Translations under genes and position numbers: made by a program | Notes under the pieces: generated by a model | What the model was told of the DNA's origin: nothing | Database searches by the model: none | The model's input: the letters and a program-made list of their open reading frames with translations, nothing else | Part shown: positions 1 to 6,337 of the stretch, piece by piece | Layout: each line of letters opens with the position of its first letter | Numbering within the stretch: position 1 is the stretch's first letter | From: an uncultured Collinsella sp. | Lineage (GTDB): Bacteria; Actinomycetota; Coriobacteriia; Coriobacteriales; Coriobacteriaceae | NCBI GenBank assembly: GCA_938023905.1 | Contig: CALJCO010000030.1 | Span: forward strand, 1 to 6,861 | Direction: 5' to 3' | Length of the DNA: 6,861 nucleotides

Positions 1-52
1 TGTGCTCTCCGTGCGAGCCAGGACTGTAGAGCAACAAACATAACCAAGCCCC

Positions 53-66
53 ACCGGGCAACCGGT
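53..66. other. short inverted repeat downstream of the P1 hydrolase gene
   Basis: A 5-bp stem (ACCGG/CCGGT) closes a 4-nt loop just past the stop codon of the P1 hydrolase. No T-run follows in the minus direction, so it is a poor intrinsic terminator and may be chance. The rest of positions 1-75 shows only a second 5-bp inverted repeat (GCTCT at 4-8, AGAGC at 28-32) and no coding signal. Confidence 0.2.
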
Positions 67-75
67 CAGGTTAGG

Positions 76-1077
76 CTACTTCGCGGCGCCGGGGATGCCG
101 TGGGAGGTTTTGGCGTTTTTTGCTCCGTTTACGATGGCGGTCTGTAGGACCCTTACTGCGAGCATACCCAGCAGGTCTAGGGGAACGGCGGCGCTTGCCT
201 GGGCGCCTAGTTTGCCGCTGGCGAGGGTGTAGATGGTGTCGCCGTCGTTGGTGGTGTGCGTGGGACGGATGGCATGTGCGTAGGCGTCTGCGGCCATCTG
301 GGAGACCTTGGTGGCTTGTGCCTTAGTGAGTTCCACGTTGGTGACGATGCAGCTGATGGTGGTGTTGGTACGGTCGAGCGGCATCTGCATGGATCCGGCG
401 GCGGCAAAGGCCGCGAGTTCCATGTCGATAATCTGGTCGCTATCGGCGGCGGCGCGCATGCCGGCGACCCACTCGCCGGTGAAGGGGTCGACCACGTTGC
501 CGCAGGCGTTGACCGAAACCACGGCGCCTACCTTAACGGGACCGAGCGCCACGGCGGCAGCGCCAAGGCCGGCTTTCATGCAGGTGGTGGGCCCCATGAG
601 CTTTCCGACGGTGGCACCCGTGCCGGCACCTACATTGCCCTGTTCGAGCGTGGTGGGGGTGTTGTCGAGTGCCTCGCGCACGGCTGCGATGCCGGCTTCA
701 ATGTCGGGGCGAACGGTGGGATCGCCAAAGGCGAGGTCGAAGATACAGCTGGAGCACACGATAGGCACCTGCGTGGGGCCGACGGAAAGGCCGATGCCAC
801 GGCTCTCAAGCTCGCGAGCGACGCCGCTTGCAGCCTCGAGGCCAAAGGCCGATCCGCCCGAAAGGCAGACGGCGTGGACCTTGTCGACGGTGTTCTCGGG
901 ACGCAGCAGGTCGGTTTCGCGCGATGCTGGAGCACCGCCGCGAACGTCAACGCCGCCGGTGGCGCCCTCGGGTGCCACGATTACGGTGCAACCGGTGCCG
1001 GCCTCCTCGTCCGTATAGTTGCCATAGCAAAAGCCATCGACGTCGCAGACGTCAATGGCCTCGAGCAGTGTATCCAT
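76..1077 (-). CDS. P1 family (MEROPS S58, DmpA/NylC-like) self-processing amidohydrolase/aminopeptidase
   Basis: This 333-aa protein belongs to the P1/DmpA family of N-terminal-nucleophile hydrolases. Members cut themselves into two chains, and the new N-terminal Ser/Thr attacks amide bonds; DmpA and BapA are aminopeptidases and NylC hydrolyses nylon oligomers. Visible family blocks are an HAVCLSGGSAFGL segment (68-80), a Gly-rich NVGAGTGATVGK segment (148-159), the NTTI site (238-241) followed by a VTN block, and DGDT (278-281). By family precedent the cut should fall between Asn238 and Thr239, giving chains of about 238 and 95 residues; the Asn/Thr pair is NylC-like rather than the Gly/Ser of DmpA. 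No signal peptide or membrane segment is evident, so it is probably cytoplasmic. The ATG has a clear AGGAGT ribosome-binding site at 1083-1088, 5 nt upstream. The gene lies 101 bp after maf, beyond a weak terminator, and is probably separate. The physiological substrate cannot be told from sequence. Confidence 0.9.
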   Translation of the reverse strand: MDTLLEAIDVCDVDGFCYGNYTDEEAGTGCTVIVAPEGATGGVDVRGGAPASRETDLLRPENTVDKVHAVCLSGGSAFGLEAASGVARELESRGIGLSVGPTQVPIVCSSCIFDLAFGDPTVRPDIEAGIAAVREALDNTPTTLEQGNVGAGTGATVGKLMGPTTCMKAGLGAAAVALGPVKVGAVVSVNACGNVVDPFTGEWVAGMRAAADSDQIIDMELAAFAAAGSMQMPLDRTNTTISCIVTNVELTKAQATKVSQMAADAYAHAIRPTHTTNDGDTIYTLASGKLGAQASAAVPLDLLGMLAVRVLQTAIVNGAKNAKTSHGIPGAAK

Positions 1078-1138
1078 GTTTAACTCCTATCGGTTTTCCG
1101 CCGCGCCTTGTGCCCGGTCGGGATCCGTACGGTACGCC

Positions 1139-1170
1139 AAAATTGTAGGCGCCGGGGGATACCCAGCGCC
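1139..1170 (-). terminator. possible intrinsic terminator of the DJ-1/maf unit
   Basis: Eight bases after the maf stop codon there is a stem of GGCGC/GCGCC (1148-1152 with 1166-1170), extended inward by a GGG/CCC pairing across a small asymmetric internal loop. In the minus direction it is followed by TACAATTTT. The T-run is short and begins a few bases after the stem, so termination may be partial. The TACAAT (1142-1147) could instead serve as a -10 box for the P1 hydrolase gene, but no fitting -35 is seen. Confidence 0.4.
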
Positions 1171-1178
1171 AGATGCAA

Positions 1179-1760
1179 TTACGAGAGTTTTTGAATCGCG
1201 CGCGCGACGCGGGCGATGGGTAGGCCCACCACGTTATAGAAGTCGCCCGAAATATCGTGCACGAGCATGCGTCCTCCTGTGCCCTGAATGCCGTAGGCGC
1301 CGGCCTTGTCCATGGGCTCACTCGAGGCGACGTAGTGCTCGATCTGCTCGTCGCTGAGCTCGTAGAACGTCACGTCGGTCACATCGACAAAGGATAGGCT
1401 TTCGGCGGCATGCGGGGCGGCCGTATCGCCTGCCTTAACGATGCAGACGCCGGTTGCGACCTGGTGCGTGCGGCCCGAAAGCTCACGGAGCATGGTGCGC
1501 GCCTCGTCCTCGGTTGCCGGCTTGCCCAAAATCTTGCCATCGAAGGTGACGATGGTGTCGGCCGCGACCGTCAGCTCATTGGGCTCGGCATGCTCGGCGG
1601 CAACGGCGGCGGCTTTTGCGCGTGCTAAGCGTTCAACGAGCGTGAGCGGGGCCTCGCCATCAAAGGGCGTTTCGTCGATATCCGCGGGAATCACGCGAAT
1701 GTTGTAGCCTGCCTCGCGCATCAGCTCTATGCGGCGCGGTGATTGCGAAGCCAAAATCAT
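1179..1760 (-). CDS. maf: Maf family nucleoside triphosphate pyrophosphatase (probably dTTP/UTP type)
   Basis: Maf proteins hydrolyse nucleoside triphosphates to the monophosphate and pyrophosphate, are cytoplasmic, and are thought to remove non-canonical or modified nucleotides; in some bacteria they also affect septum formation. The 193-aa length is normal. Seen in order: the N-terminal LASQSPRR loop (3-10), AADT with the metal/catalytic Asp68, GKP (78-80), SGRTHQVATGV (94-104) and DKAGAYGIQG (150-159). The HQV and DKAGAYGIQG forms fit the YhdE/B. subtilis Maf group acting on dTTP and UTP better than the YceF (m7GTP) group; this subgroup call is an inference. The start is firm: its ATG overlaps the TGA of the DJ-1 gene by 4 bp (ATGA), and a GAGGG sits about 9 nt upstream inside that gene. 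Translation of the two genes is therefore probably coupled. Confidence 0.93.
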   Translation of the reverse strand: MILASQSPRRIELMREAGYNIRVIPADIDETPFDGEAPLTLVERLARAKAAAVAAEHAEPNELTVAADTIVTFDGKILGKPATEDEARTMLRELSGRTHQVATGVCIVKAGDTAAPHAAESLSFVDVTDVTFYELSDEQIEHYVASSEPMDKAGAYGIQGTGGRMLVHDISGDFYNVVGLPIARVARAIQKLS

Positions 1761-2299
1761 AGCTGAATGCCCTCGGCGACCTTCTCGACGGCCTTGTCGC
1801 CGGCGAGCGTGCGCAGCAGCTCAAGCGCAAAGGGGAGCGACTGGGCCATGCCGCTGGCGGTGATGATGTTGCCGTCTTGCGTAACCTTCTCGCCGGTATA
1901 AGCGCCTTCGGGGAAGCTTTTCTCAAAGCCAGGGAAGCACGTGGCGTGGCGCCCCTCGAGCAGGTCGAGCTCACCCAGGATAAACGGGGCGGCGCAGATG
2001 GCGGCGACGTGCTTGGTTGCGGCGAACTCGCAGACCACGTCGCAGACGCGCTGATCGGCGCGCAGGTTGGTGGCACCGGGCAGGCCGCCGGGCAGCACGA
2101 CGCAGTCGTACTCGTCAAAATTGATCTCATCAAAGAGCGCATCGCAGGTCACGGGGATCTGCAGCGAGCTTACGACCTCACGCGTGGGCATGATCGAGAC
2201 GAGCGTGGCGCGCACGCCGCCGCGACGCATGACATCGACCATGGTCAAGCATTCAATAGTTTCAAAGCCATCGGCGGCGAGAACGGCAACGCTGGGCAT
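1757..2299 (-). CDS. DJ-1/PfpI family protein (YajL-like)
   Basis: This 180-aa protein of the class I glutamine amidotransferase-like fold belongs to the DJ-1/YajL branch. These proteins protect against oxidative and carbonyl stress; glyoxalase and deglycase activity on methylglyoxal adducts of proteins and nucleotides has been reported, the latter being disputed. The N-terminus reads MPSVAVLAADGFETIE, with the conserved Glu16 near the active site. VVLPGG (67-72) and the nucleophile elbow AAICAAP follow, with the reactive Cys at 102, then a TCFPGFE block (120-126). The reading frame is open upstream to ATGs at 2323 and 2314, but the start at 2299 is preferred: DJ-1 proteins begin right at this beta strand, and an AAAGGA site sits 6 nt before it, while the 2323 ATG has none. 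The stop overlaps the maf start by 4 bp. A promoter and an operator-like repeat lie directly upstream. Confidence 0.9.
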   Translation of the reverse strand: MPSVAVLAADGFETIECLTMVDVMRRGGVRATLVSIMPTREVVSSLQIPVTCDALFDEINFDEYDCVVLPGGLPGATNLRADQRVCDVVCEFAATKHVAAICAAPFILGELDLLEGRHATCFPGFEKSFPEGAYTGEKVTQDGNIITASGMAQSLPFALELLRTLAGDKAVEKVAEGIQL

Positions 2300-2305
2300 G
2301 AGGGT

Positions 2306-2311
2306 TCCTTT
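2306..2311 (-). promoter_or_regulatory. ribosome-binding site deciding the DJ-1 gene start
   Basis: AAAGGA is separated from the ATG at 2299 by 6 nt. The upstream in-frame ATG at 2323 lacks any purine-rich site and lies within the inverted repeat at the probable transcription start, so it is unlikely to be used. Confidence 0.75.
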
Positions 2312-2314
2312 CAT

Positions 2315-2337
2315 AGACGGCATACAATTAGCCGTCT
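2315..2337. promoter_or_regulatory. operator-like inverted repeat over the DJ-1/maf transcription start
   Basis: Perfect 7-bp arms AGACGGC (2315-2321) and GCCGTCT (2331-2337) flank a 9-bp AT-rich centre. One arm overlaps the proposed -10 box, the repeat covers the expected transcription start, and it ends 4 bp before the ribosome-binding site. This is a typical place for a dimeric repressor to bind. If transcription starts further upstream it could instead form an mRNA hairpin. The regulator is unknown. Confidence 0.5.
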
Positions 2338-2364
2338 TATACCCCGAAGACCTCCGCTTGCCAC
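2336..2364 (-). promoter_or_regulatory. sigma-70-type promoter for the DJ-1/maf unit
   Basis: On the minus strand GTGGCA (2364-2359, 4 of 6 to the -35 consensus) and TATAAG (2341-2336, 5 of 6 to the -10 consensus) are separated by 17 bp. Transcription should start near 2329, leaving a leader of about 30 nt before the ATG at 2299. The location in the gap after the methyltransferase gene supports an independent unit. Confidence 0.5.
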
Positions 2365-2375
2365 GCTCGATTTCC

Positions 2376-2399
2376 CAATGATTTTTCTGAGCAATGATT
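2376..2399. repeat. 8-bp direct repeat upstream of the DJ-1/maf promoter
   Basis: CAATGATT occurs at 2376-2383 and again at 2392-2399, a period of 16 bp, just upstream of the -35 box and just after the methyltransferase stop codon. It may be an activator site or chance. No clear intrinsic terminator for the methyltransferase gene is seen in this gap. Confidence 0.3.
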
Positions 2400-2405
2400 A
2401 AGTGG

Positions 2406-3719
2406 CTAGTTGCGCCTAAGGTGGACGACGGTTTCGCAGTGGAAGGTTTGCGGGAACAGGTCGACTGGCGTGATCTTTACGGGGGAGAAGGTGCCTTCTT
2501 CGACAAAGCGTTTGAGATCGCGAGCCAGGGTGGCTGGGTCGCAGCTCACGTAGGCGACATCGCGAGCACTCGTGCTGGCAATAAGGTCGATCGCCTCGGG
2601 GGCGAGGCCTGCACGCGGCGGGTCGACCACCAGGACATCGGCGTCCTGATCGGGGAACTCGCGCACCGCGTCGCCGCCGATGACGTCGACGTTATCGAGT
2701 TTGTTGATCTCCAGGTTACGGCGCAGGTCGCGCACGGCCGGGCCGTAGGCCTCGACGGCGGCAACAAAGTCGCAGCGGCGGGCGAGCGGCAGGGTAAAGG
2801 TGCCGGCACCGCAGTACAGGTCCACGGCAAGTTCGTCTTCCTGCGGGTCGAGCGCCTCCATGACAAGCTCGATCAAAATCTCGGCACCCTTGGTGTTGAC
2901 CTGGAAAAACGACGGGGCAGACAAGCGCATCTGACCCTCGGCGATATTCTCGGTCCATGAGCCCTCTCCGGCGAGCATTTCGACCTTGGAGACACGGCGG
3001 GCCTTCTTTTCGCCCTTGCTCATCACGCGCGCGACACTTGTGGGGTGCGCGGCGTCTGCCAACACGCGCGAGACTTGCGAGCGCGGGAAAGAGCCCGTAG
3101 GCGTCCAGAGCGCCACCTCGAGGGCCTTGGTGCGACGCGAGGCGCGAATGCCCACGCGCTCCAAGCCCAGGTCGTGGCTGCCGCTCAGATAATTGAGCGC
3201 GCCGACAACCGATTTGAGTGCCTTGGGGAAGCGTTTGTCGAACAACGGGCACGAATCGACGGTCACAATCTTGCTGGGATCGACGCCGTGCATGCCAAGA
3301 CACACGCGGCCGTTTACAACGGTCGGTTCGAGCTCAATTTTATTGCGGTAGCCCCAATCGTCCTTGGTGTGGCGGATGGGCTGCACCAGCTCGTCGACTT
3401 GCTCGGGGGTGAACTTGCCGATGCGCTCGAGCGTGGAGCGCAGGTTTTGCTCCTTGGCGGCAAGCTGAGCGGTGCGTGAGAGGTTGCCCCACGAGCAGCC
3501 ACCGCAGATGCCCACGAAGGGGCAGGGAGGCTGAATTCGATCGGGGCTCGGCTCCAGAATCTCGGTGGCGCGGGCGCGCATAAACGATTTGCCGTCCTGC
3601 ACGATCTCGGCCTCGACGGTGTCGCCCGCCACGGCGCCCTGCACAAAGACGGCTTTGCCGTTATCGGCATGCGCCAGACCATCGGCGCCATACGTCATCG
3701 ATTCTATGGTGAGCTTCAT
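2406..3719 (-). CDS. RumA/RlmCD-type 23S rRNA (uracil-5)-methyltransferase, 4Fe-4S
   Basis: This 437-aa SAM-dependent enzyme makes 5-methyluridine in RNA. Positions 1-55 look like a TRAM RNA-binding domain. Four cysteines in the RumA pattern (Cys66-x5-Cys72-x2-Cys75 and Cys157) should hold a 4Fe-4S cluster. The catalytic domain shows FFQVN (271-275), SAM motif DLYCGAGTFTLPLA (300-313), VVDPPRAGL (364-372), YVSCDPATLARDL with nucleophile Cys393, and the C-terminal HCE with general base Glu429. All key residues are present. The target may be U1939, U747 or both (RlmD, RlmC, RlmCD); a tRNA U54 enzyme is less likely but not excluded, so no symbol is given. The frame is open to 3797, but that start lies in the ppk terminator; the ATG at 3719 begins the TRAM domain (MKLTIE) and has an AGGA just upstream. 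A TGCTACCAT extended -10-like element around 3755 could drive the gene. Confidence 0.92.
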   Translation of the reverse strand: MKLTIESMTYGADGLAHADNGKAVFVQGAVAGDTVEAEIVQDGKSFMRARATEILEPSPDRIQPPCPFVGICGGCSWGNLSRTAQLAAKEQNLRSTLERIGKFTPEQVDELVQPIRHTKDDWGYRNKIELEPTVVNGRVCLGMHGVDPSKIVTVDSCPLFDKRFPKALKSVVGALNYLSGSHDLGLERVGIRASRRTKALEVALWTPTGSFPRSQVSRVLADAAHPTSVARVMSKGEKKARRVSKVEMLAGEGSWTENIAEGQMRLSAPSFFQVNTKGAEILIELVMEALDPQEDELAVDLYCGAGTFTLPLARRCDFVAAVEAYGPAVRDLRRNLEINKLDNVDVIGGDAVREFPDQDADVLVVDPPRAGLAPEAIDLIASTSARDVAYVSCDPATLARDLKRFVEEGTFSPVKITPVDLFPQTFHCETVVHLRRN

Positions 3720-3766
3720 ATTCCTGCCCGTCATTCGCGTTGTTGTCCGCAACCATGGTAGCAGGG

Positions 3767-3810
3767 AAAAGCGCCCCGCATCCGAAGCTTTCCTCAAATG
3801 CGGGGCGCTT
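3767..3810 (-). terminator. strong intrinsic terminator of ppk
   Basis: A perfect 13-bp inverted repeat (AAGCGCCCCGCAT at 3769-3781, its complement at 3798-3810) with a 16-nt loop lies 10 bp past the ppk stop. In the minus direction the stem runs into TTTT then CCC, so the T-run is short but the stem is very GC-rich. On the plus strand no T-run follows, so it works for ppk only. Confidence 0.8.
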
Positions 3811-3820
3811 CTACAAACGT

Positions 3821-6280
3821 CTATTTCGTCTTGCCGGTAATGAGCGTCTTAAGGCCTAAGCCGATCAGGCCCAGACCCATACGCACGCGGCCGGGGCGAT
3901 GGCGCTCGATGGCCTTGGTCTTGCCGGCGGGTTTCTCGCGGCGGGCGCTTGCATGGGGCGCGGACTTGACGGTCTGCGGCTGAGGCTGGGGCTGGGGCTG
4001 GGGCGCAGGCTCGGGTTCGGATTCCAGGTCGGGTTCAATGACGGTTGCCTGGACCTTCTGGACCTTGGGAACGTCCGCCTGGGGCTTGGGCTTGGGGCCC
4101 AGAACAGGTGCGGATTCCGGTTTTGCTTTGGCGACGGGCTCCGAAGCCACGGCTGCGGACTCGGCGTTGCGATAAGCGCGCTCCAACAGGAACTCCTGCG
4201 AGTTAAAGGGCTTCTCACTCTCTTTTCGCTCTACGGGAACCCAGGTGCCGTCGCTCGTCAGGCTACGTGCCTTCACGTTGTCGCGCAGCTGCACGCCCAT
4301 GTACTCGTGCACCAGCGCGCGGCAGGTGGGGTCGAGCACGGGGAAGGCGATTTCTACGCGATGCTCGGTGTTGCGCGTCATCATGTCGGCAGAACTCAGG
4401 TAGATCATGTCCGAGTCCACGCCGAAGGCATAGACGCGCGCGTGCTCCAAGAAACGTCCGACGATAGAACGTACGTGCACGTTTTCGGTCTTGCCCGCAA
4501 TGTTGGGCTTCAGGCACGAGATGCCGCGGATGATCATGTCCACGCGCACGCCGGCACACGATGCCTCGGAGATCTTGTCGATGACCTCGCGGTCGGTGAG
4601 CGAGTTGAGTTTAAAGAACACGCGGGCGGGTTCGCCGGCGAGAGCGCGTTGTATCTCGCGGTCCAGACCGCGCATGATGAGCGGCTTGAGACCGACGGGC
4701 GCCACGCCCAAAAAGCGGTAGTCGCCGCGCAGGTTGCCCAGCGACAGGTTGCGGAAGAACAGGTTGGCGTCTTCGCCGATGCCGGGATGGGCGGTCATGA
4801 GCATAAAGTCGCTGTAGAGCTTGGCCGTCTTCTCGTTAAAGTTACCGGTGCCCAAAAGCGTGAGTCGAGTGAGCGCCATGCCCTCGCGATAGGTGAGCTG
4901 GCAGATCTTTGAGTGGCATTTAAAGCCCTCGGAGCCATAGATGACGGTGCAGCCCGCTTCTTCCAGACGCTCTGCCCACTCGATGTTATTTTGCTCGTCA
5001 AAGCGCGCGCGGAGCTCCATGAGCACCGTGACCTCTTTGCCGTTCTCGGCGGCGTCAATCAGCGACTCGCACAGACGACTCTGCTTGGCCACGCGGTAGA
5101 GCGTGATGCGCAGCGAGATGCACTCGGGGTCGTATGCGGCCTCGTGTACCAAGTCCAGGAACGGATTCATGGCCTCGTAGGGGTAAAAGAGCAACTTGTC
5201 GCCCTGCAGCACCTGCTCGCGAATGGAGCGGGACATGTCGATGGTGGGGTTGGGCTGCGGCTTAAACGGCGTAAAGAGGAGCTCATTGCGCAGGTGCTCG
5301 GGAATTTTGCCCTCGATGCCAAAGACGTAGCCCAGGTCGAGCGGGATATCGCAGGTAAAAACCGAGCGGCGCGAAAGCTCGAGCGCTTTGCGGATGGTCT
5401 TGAGCGTCGCCTTCTCGAGCGAACCGGAGACGGCAAGCACCACCGGTTGCAGACGCAGACGCTTCTTGAGGATGCGCTTCATGTGCTGGCGGTAATCCTC
5501 TTCCTCCTCGACGCCCTCGCCGTCCGGGTCGATATCGGCATTGCGGGTGACGCGGATCAGAGCGCGGTCGAGCGGCTTATAGGAGCCAAAGCAGCTGTCC
5601 AGGCAGGCGAGAATGACGTCCTCGAGCAAGATGTAGGAGTAGGTGCCGGCGGGCGAGGGGATCTCGACCACGCGGTTCATCGAGGCGGGAATCTCGATGA
5701 GGCCCAGCAGACTTTCCTCGTCCGTGACACCGTCCAGTCCGCAAGCTAGATAGAGTGCGCCGTTGCGCAGGTTGGGGAAGGGGTGGCGCGGGTCAATGAC
5801 CAACGGCGAGATGACCGGCGACACGTAGGCCTGGAAGTAGCGGGTGACAAAGGTGCGCTCCTCGGGCGTAAGCGAATCGATGCGAGCGCGGTGAACGCCC
5901 AAGGCGTCGAGCTTGCCTTCGATGCTCTTGAAGATGGTCTCCCAGCGGGTAAGGAGCCCGGGCAGCTCTGCCATGACGGCATCGACCTGTTCGGAGGCGG
6001 TCATATTGCTCTTGTTGTCGACAGGCTGTTTTTTGAGCTCTGCCAGATCGGACAGGCCGCCCACGCGCACCATGAGAAACTCGTCGAGGTTGGACTCGAA
6101 GATCGACACGAACTTTAGGCGCTCAAACAGCGGAACGGTCTCGTCGAATGCCTCGTCAAGTACGCGGTTGTCAAAGCGCAGCCAGCTAAGCTCTCGGTTT
6201 TGCGTATACGAAAAATCACGCGGCGGCTTGCGCAACTTGGCGGCCTTTTGCTTCTTTTCGATTTTGCTCGGCATATGCAT
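3821..6280 (-). CDS. ppk: polyphosphate kinase 1 with unusual C-terminal extension
   Basis: PPK1 reversibly moves the gamma phosphate of ATP onto inorganic polyphosphate, a phosphate and energy store linked to stress survival; it often acts at the inner face of the membrane. All family landmarks are present: NRELSWL (28-34), FPNLRN (168-173), ITLYRVA with phosphate-binding Arg396, ELRARFDEQNN with Arg426, the autophosphorylated His456 in KCHSK, GTGNFNEKTA (477-486), and RSIVGRFLEHARVY (604-617) with the second catalytic His613. The usual protein ends near residue 700 (E. coli PPK is 688 aa). Here about 120 more residues follow: a Pro/Glu/Gln/Lys-rich stretch with a PQ repeat (760-769), a basic segment (778-800), and a hydrophobic Gly/Leu end (801-816). 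Translation may start at 6280 or at the in-frame ATG at 6274. Only a weak GGA is upstream, 3 nt from the first and 9 nt from the second ATG. No exopolyphosphatase gene is in the window. Confidence 0.96.
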   Translation of the reverse strand: MHMPSKIEKKQKAAKLRKPPRDFSYTQNRELSWLRFDNRVLDEAFDETVPLFERLKFVSIFESNLDEFLMVRVGGLSDLAELKKQPVDNKSNMTASEQVDAVMAELPGLLTRWETIFKSIEGKLDALGVHRARIDSLTPEERTFVTRYFQAYVSPVISPLVIDPRHPFPNLRNGALYLACGLDGVTDEESLLGLIEIPASMNRVVEIPSPAGTYSYILLEDVILACLDSCFGSYKPLDRALIRVTRNADIDPDGEGVEEEEDYRQHMKRILKKRLRLQPVVLAVSGSLEKATLKTIRKALELSRRSVFTCDIPLDLGYVFGIEGKIPEHLRNELLFTPFKPQPNPTIDMSRSIREQVLQGDKLLFYPYEAMNPFLDLVHEAAYDPECISLRITLYRVAKQSRLCESLIDAAENGKEVTVLMELRARFDEQNNIEWAERLEEAGCTVIYGSEGFKCHSKICQLTYREGMALTRLTLLGTGNFNEKTAKLYSDFMLMTAHPGIGEDANLFFRNLSLGNLRGDYRFLGVAPVGLKPLIMRGLDREIQRALAGEPARVFFKLNSLTDREVIDKISEASCAGVRVDMIIRGISCLKPNIAGKTENVHVRSIVGRFLEHARVYAFGVDSDMIYLSSADMMTRNTEHRVEIAFPVLDPTCRALVHEYMGVQLRDNVKARSLTSDGTWVPVERKESEKPFNSQEFLLERAYRNAESAAVASEPVAKAKPESAPVLGPKPKPQADVPKVQKVQATVIEPDLESEPEPAPQPQPQPQPQTVKSAPHASARREKPAGKTKAIERHRPGRVRMGLGLIGLGLKTLITGKTK
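3978..4019. repeat. hexanucleotide repeat encoding the PPK Pro-Gln tract
   Basis: Seven successive 6-bp units on the plus strand begin with GG (GGCTGA, GGCTGG three times, then the degenerate GGCGCA, GGCTCG, GGTTCG). On the coding strand the core reads alternating CCC and CAG codons. Gain or loss of a unit changes the linker by two residues without a frameshift. Confidence 0.75.
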
Positions 6281-6291
6281 CTGTCCGTTCA

Positions 6292-6306
6292 GTCCCCGCA
6301 GGGGAC
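6292..6306 (-). promoter_or_regulatory. hairpin/palindrome just upstream of the ppk start
   Basis: GTCCCC and GGGGAC form a perfect 6-bp stem around 3 nt, ending 11 bp before the ppk ATG at 6280. If the promoter candidate at 6310-6337 is right, this hairpin sits at the very 5' end of the ppk mRNA; otherwise it may be a DNA operator. Confidence 0.45.
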
Positions 6307-6309
6307 GAT

Positions 6310-6337
6310 AGCCTAACTCTATTCTCTATTGTCTCAA
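6310..6337 (-). promoter_or_regulatory. candidate ppk promoter
   Basis: On the minus strand TTGAGA (6337-6332, 5 of 6 to the -35 consensus) is followed after 16 bp by TAGGCT (6315-6310, only 3 of 6 to the -10 consensus). It would start transcription near 6303. The good -35 with a poor -10 suggests an activated promoter or a wrong call. I see no tandem GTTCA-type Pho box. Confidence 0.35.

Noticed and set aside
256..1083. Plus-strand open frame of 275 codons across the P1 hydrolase (and another at 308-1018).
   Set aside because: GC-rich antisense shadows: the minus-strand frame carries all family motifs and a ribosome-binding site, and the plus-strand products have no recognisable domain.
1126..1136. 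CGTAC-G-GTACG palindrome upstream of the P1 hydrolase as an operator.
   Set aside because: Short and GC-rich with no convincing promoter beside it; likely chance.
2300..2323. Longer DJ-1 protein starting at 2323 or 2314.
   Set aside because: No ribosome-binding site at 2323, it lies in the operator-like repeat, and the family begins at the residue encoded at 2299.
2394..2960. Plus-strand open frame of 188 codons opposite the methyltransferase gene.
   Set aside because: Antisense to the conserved catalytic motifs, with no ribosome-binding site or recognisable domain.
3899..4912. Plus-strand open frame of 337 codons inside ppk.
   Set aside because: Antisense shadow of PPK; the Gly/Leu-rich start is simply the complement of the Pro/Gln repeat.
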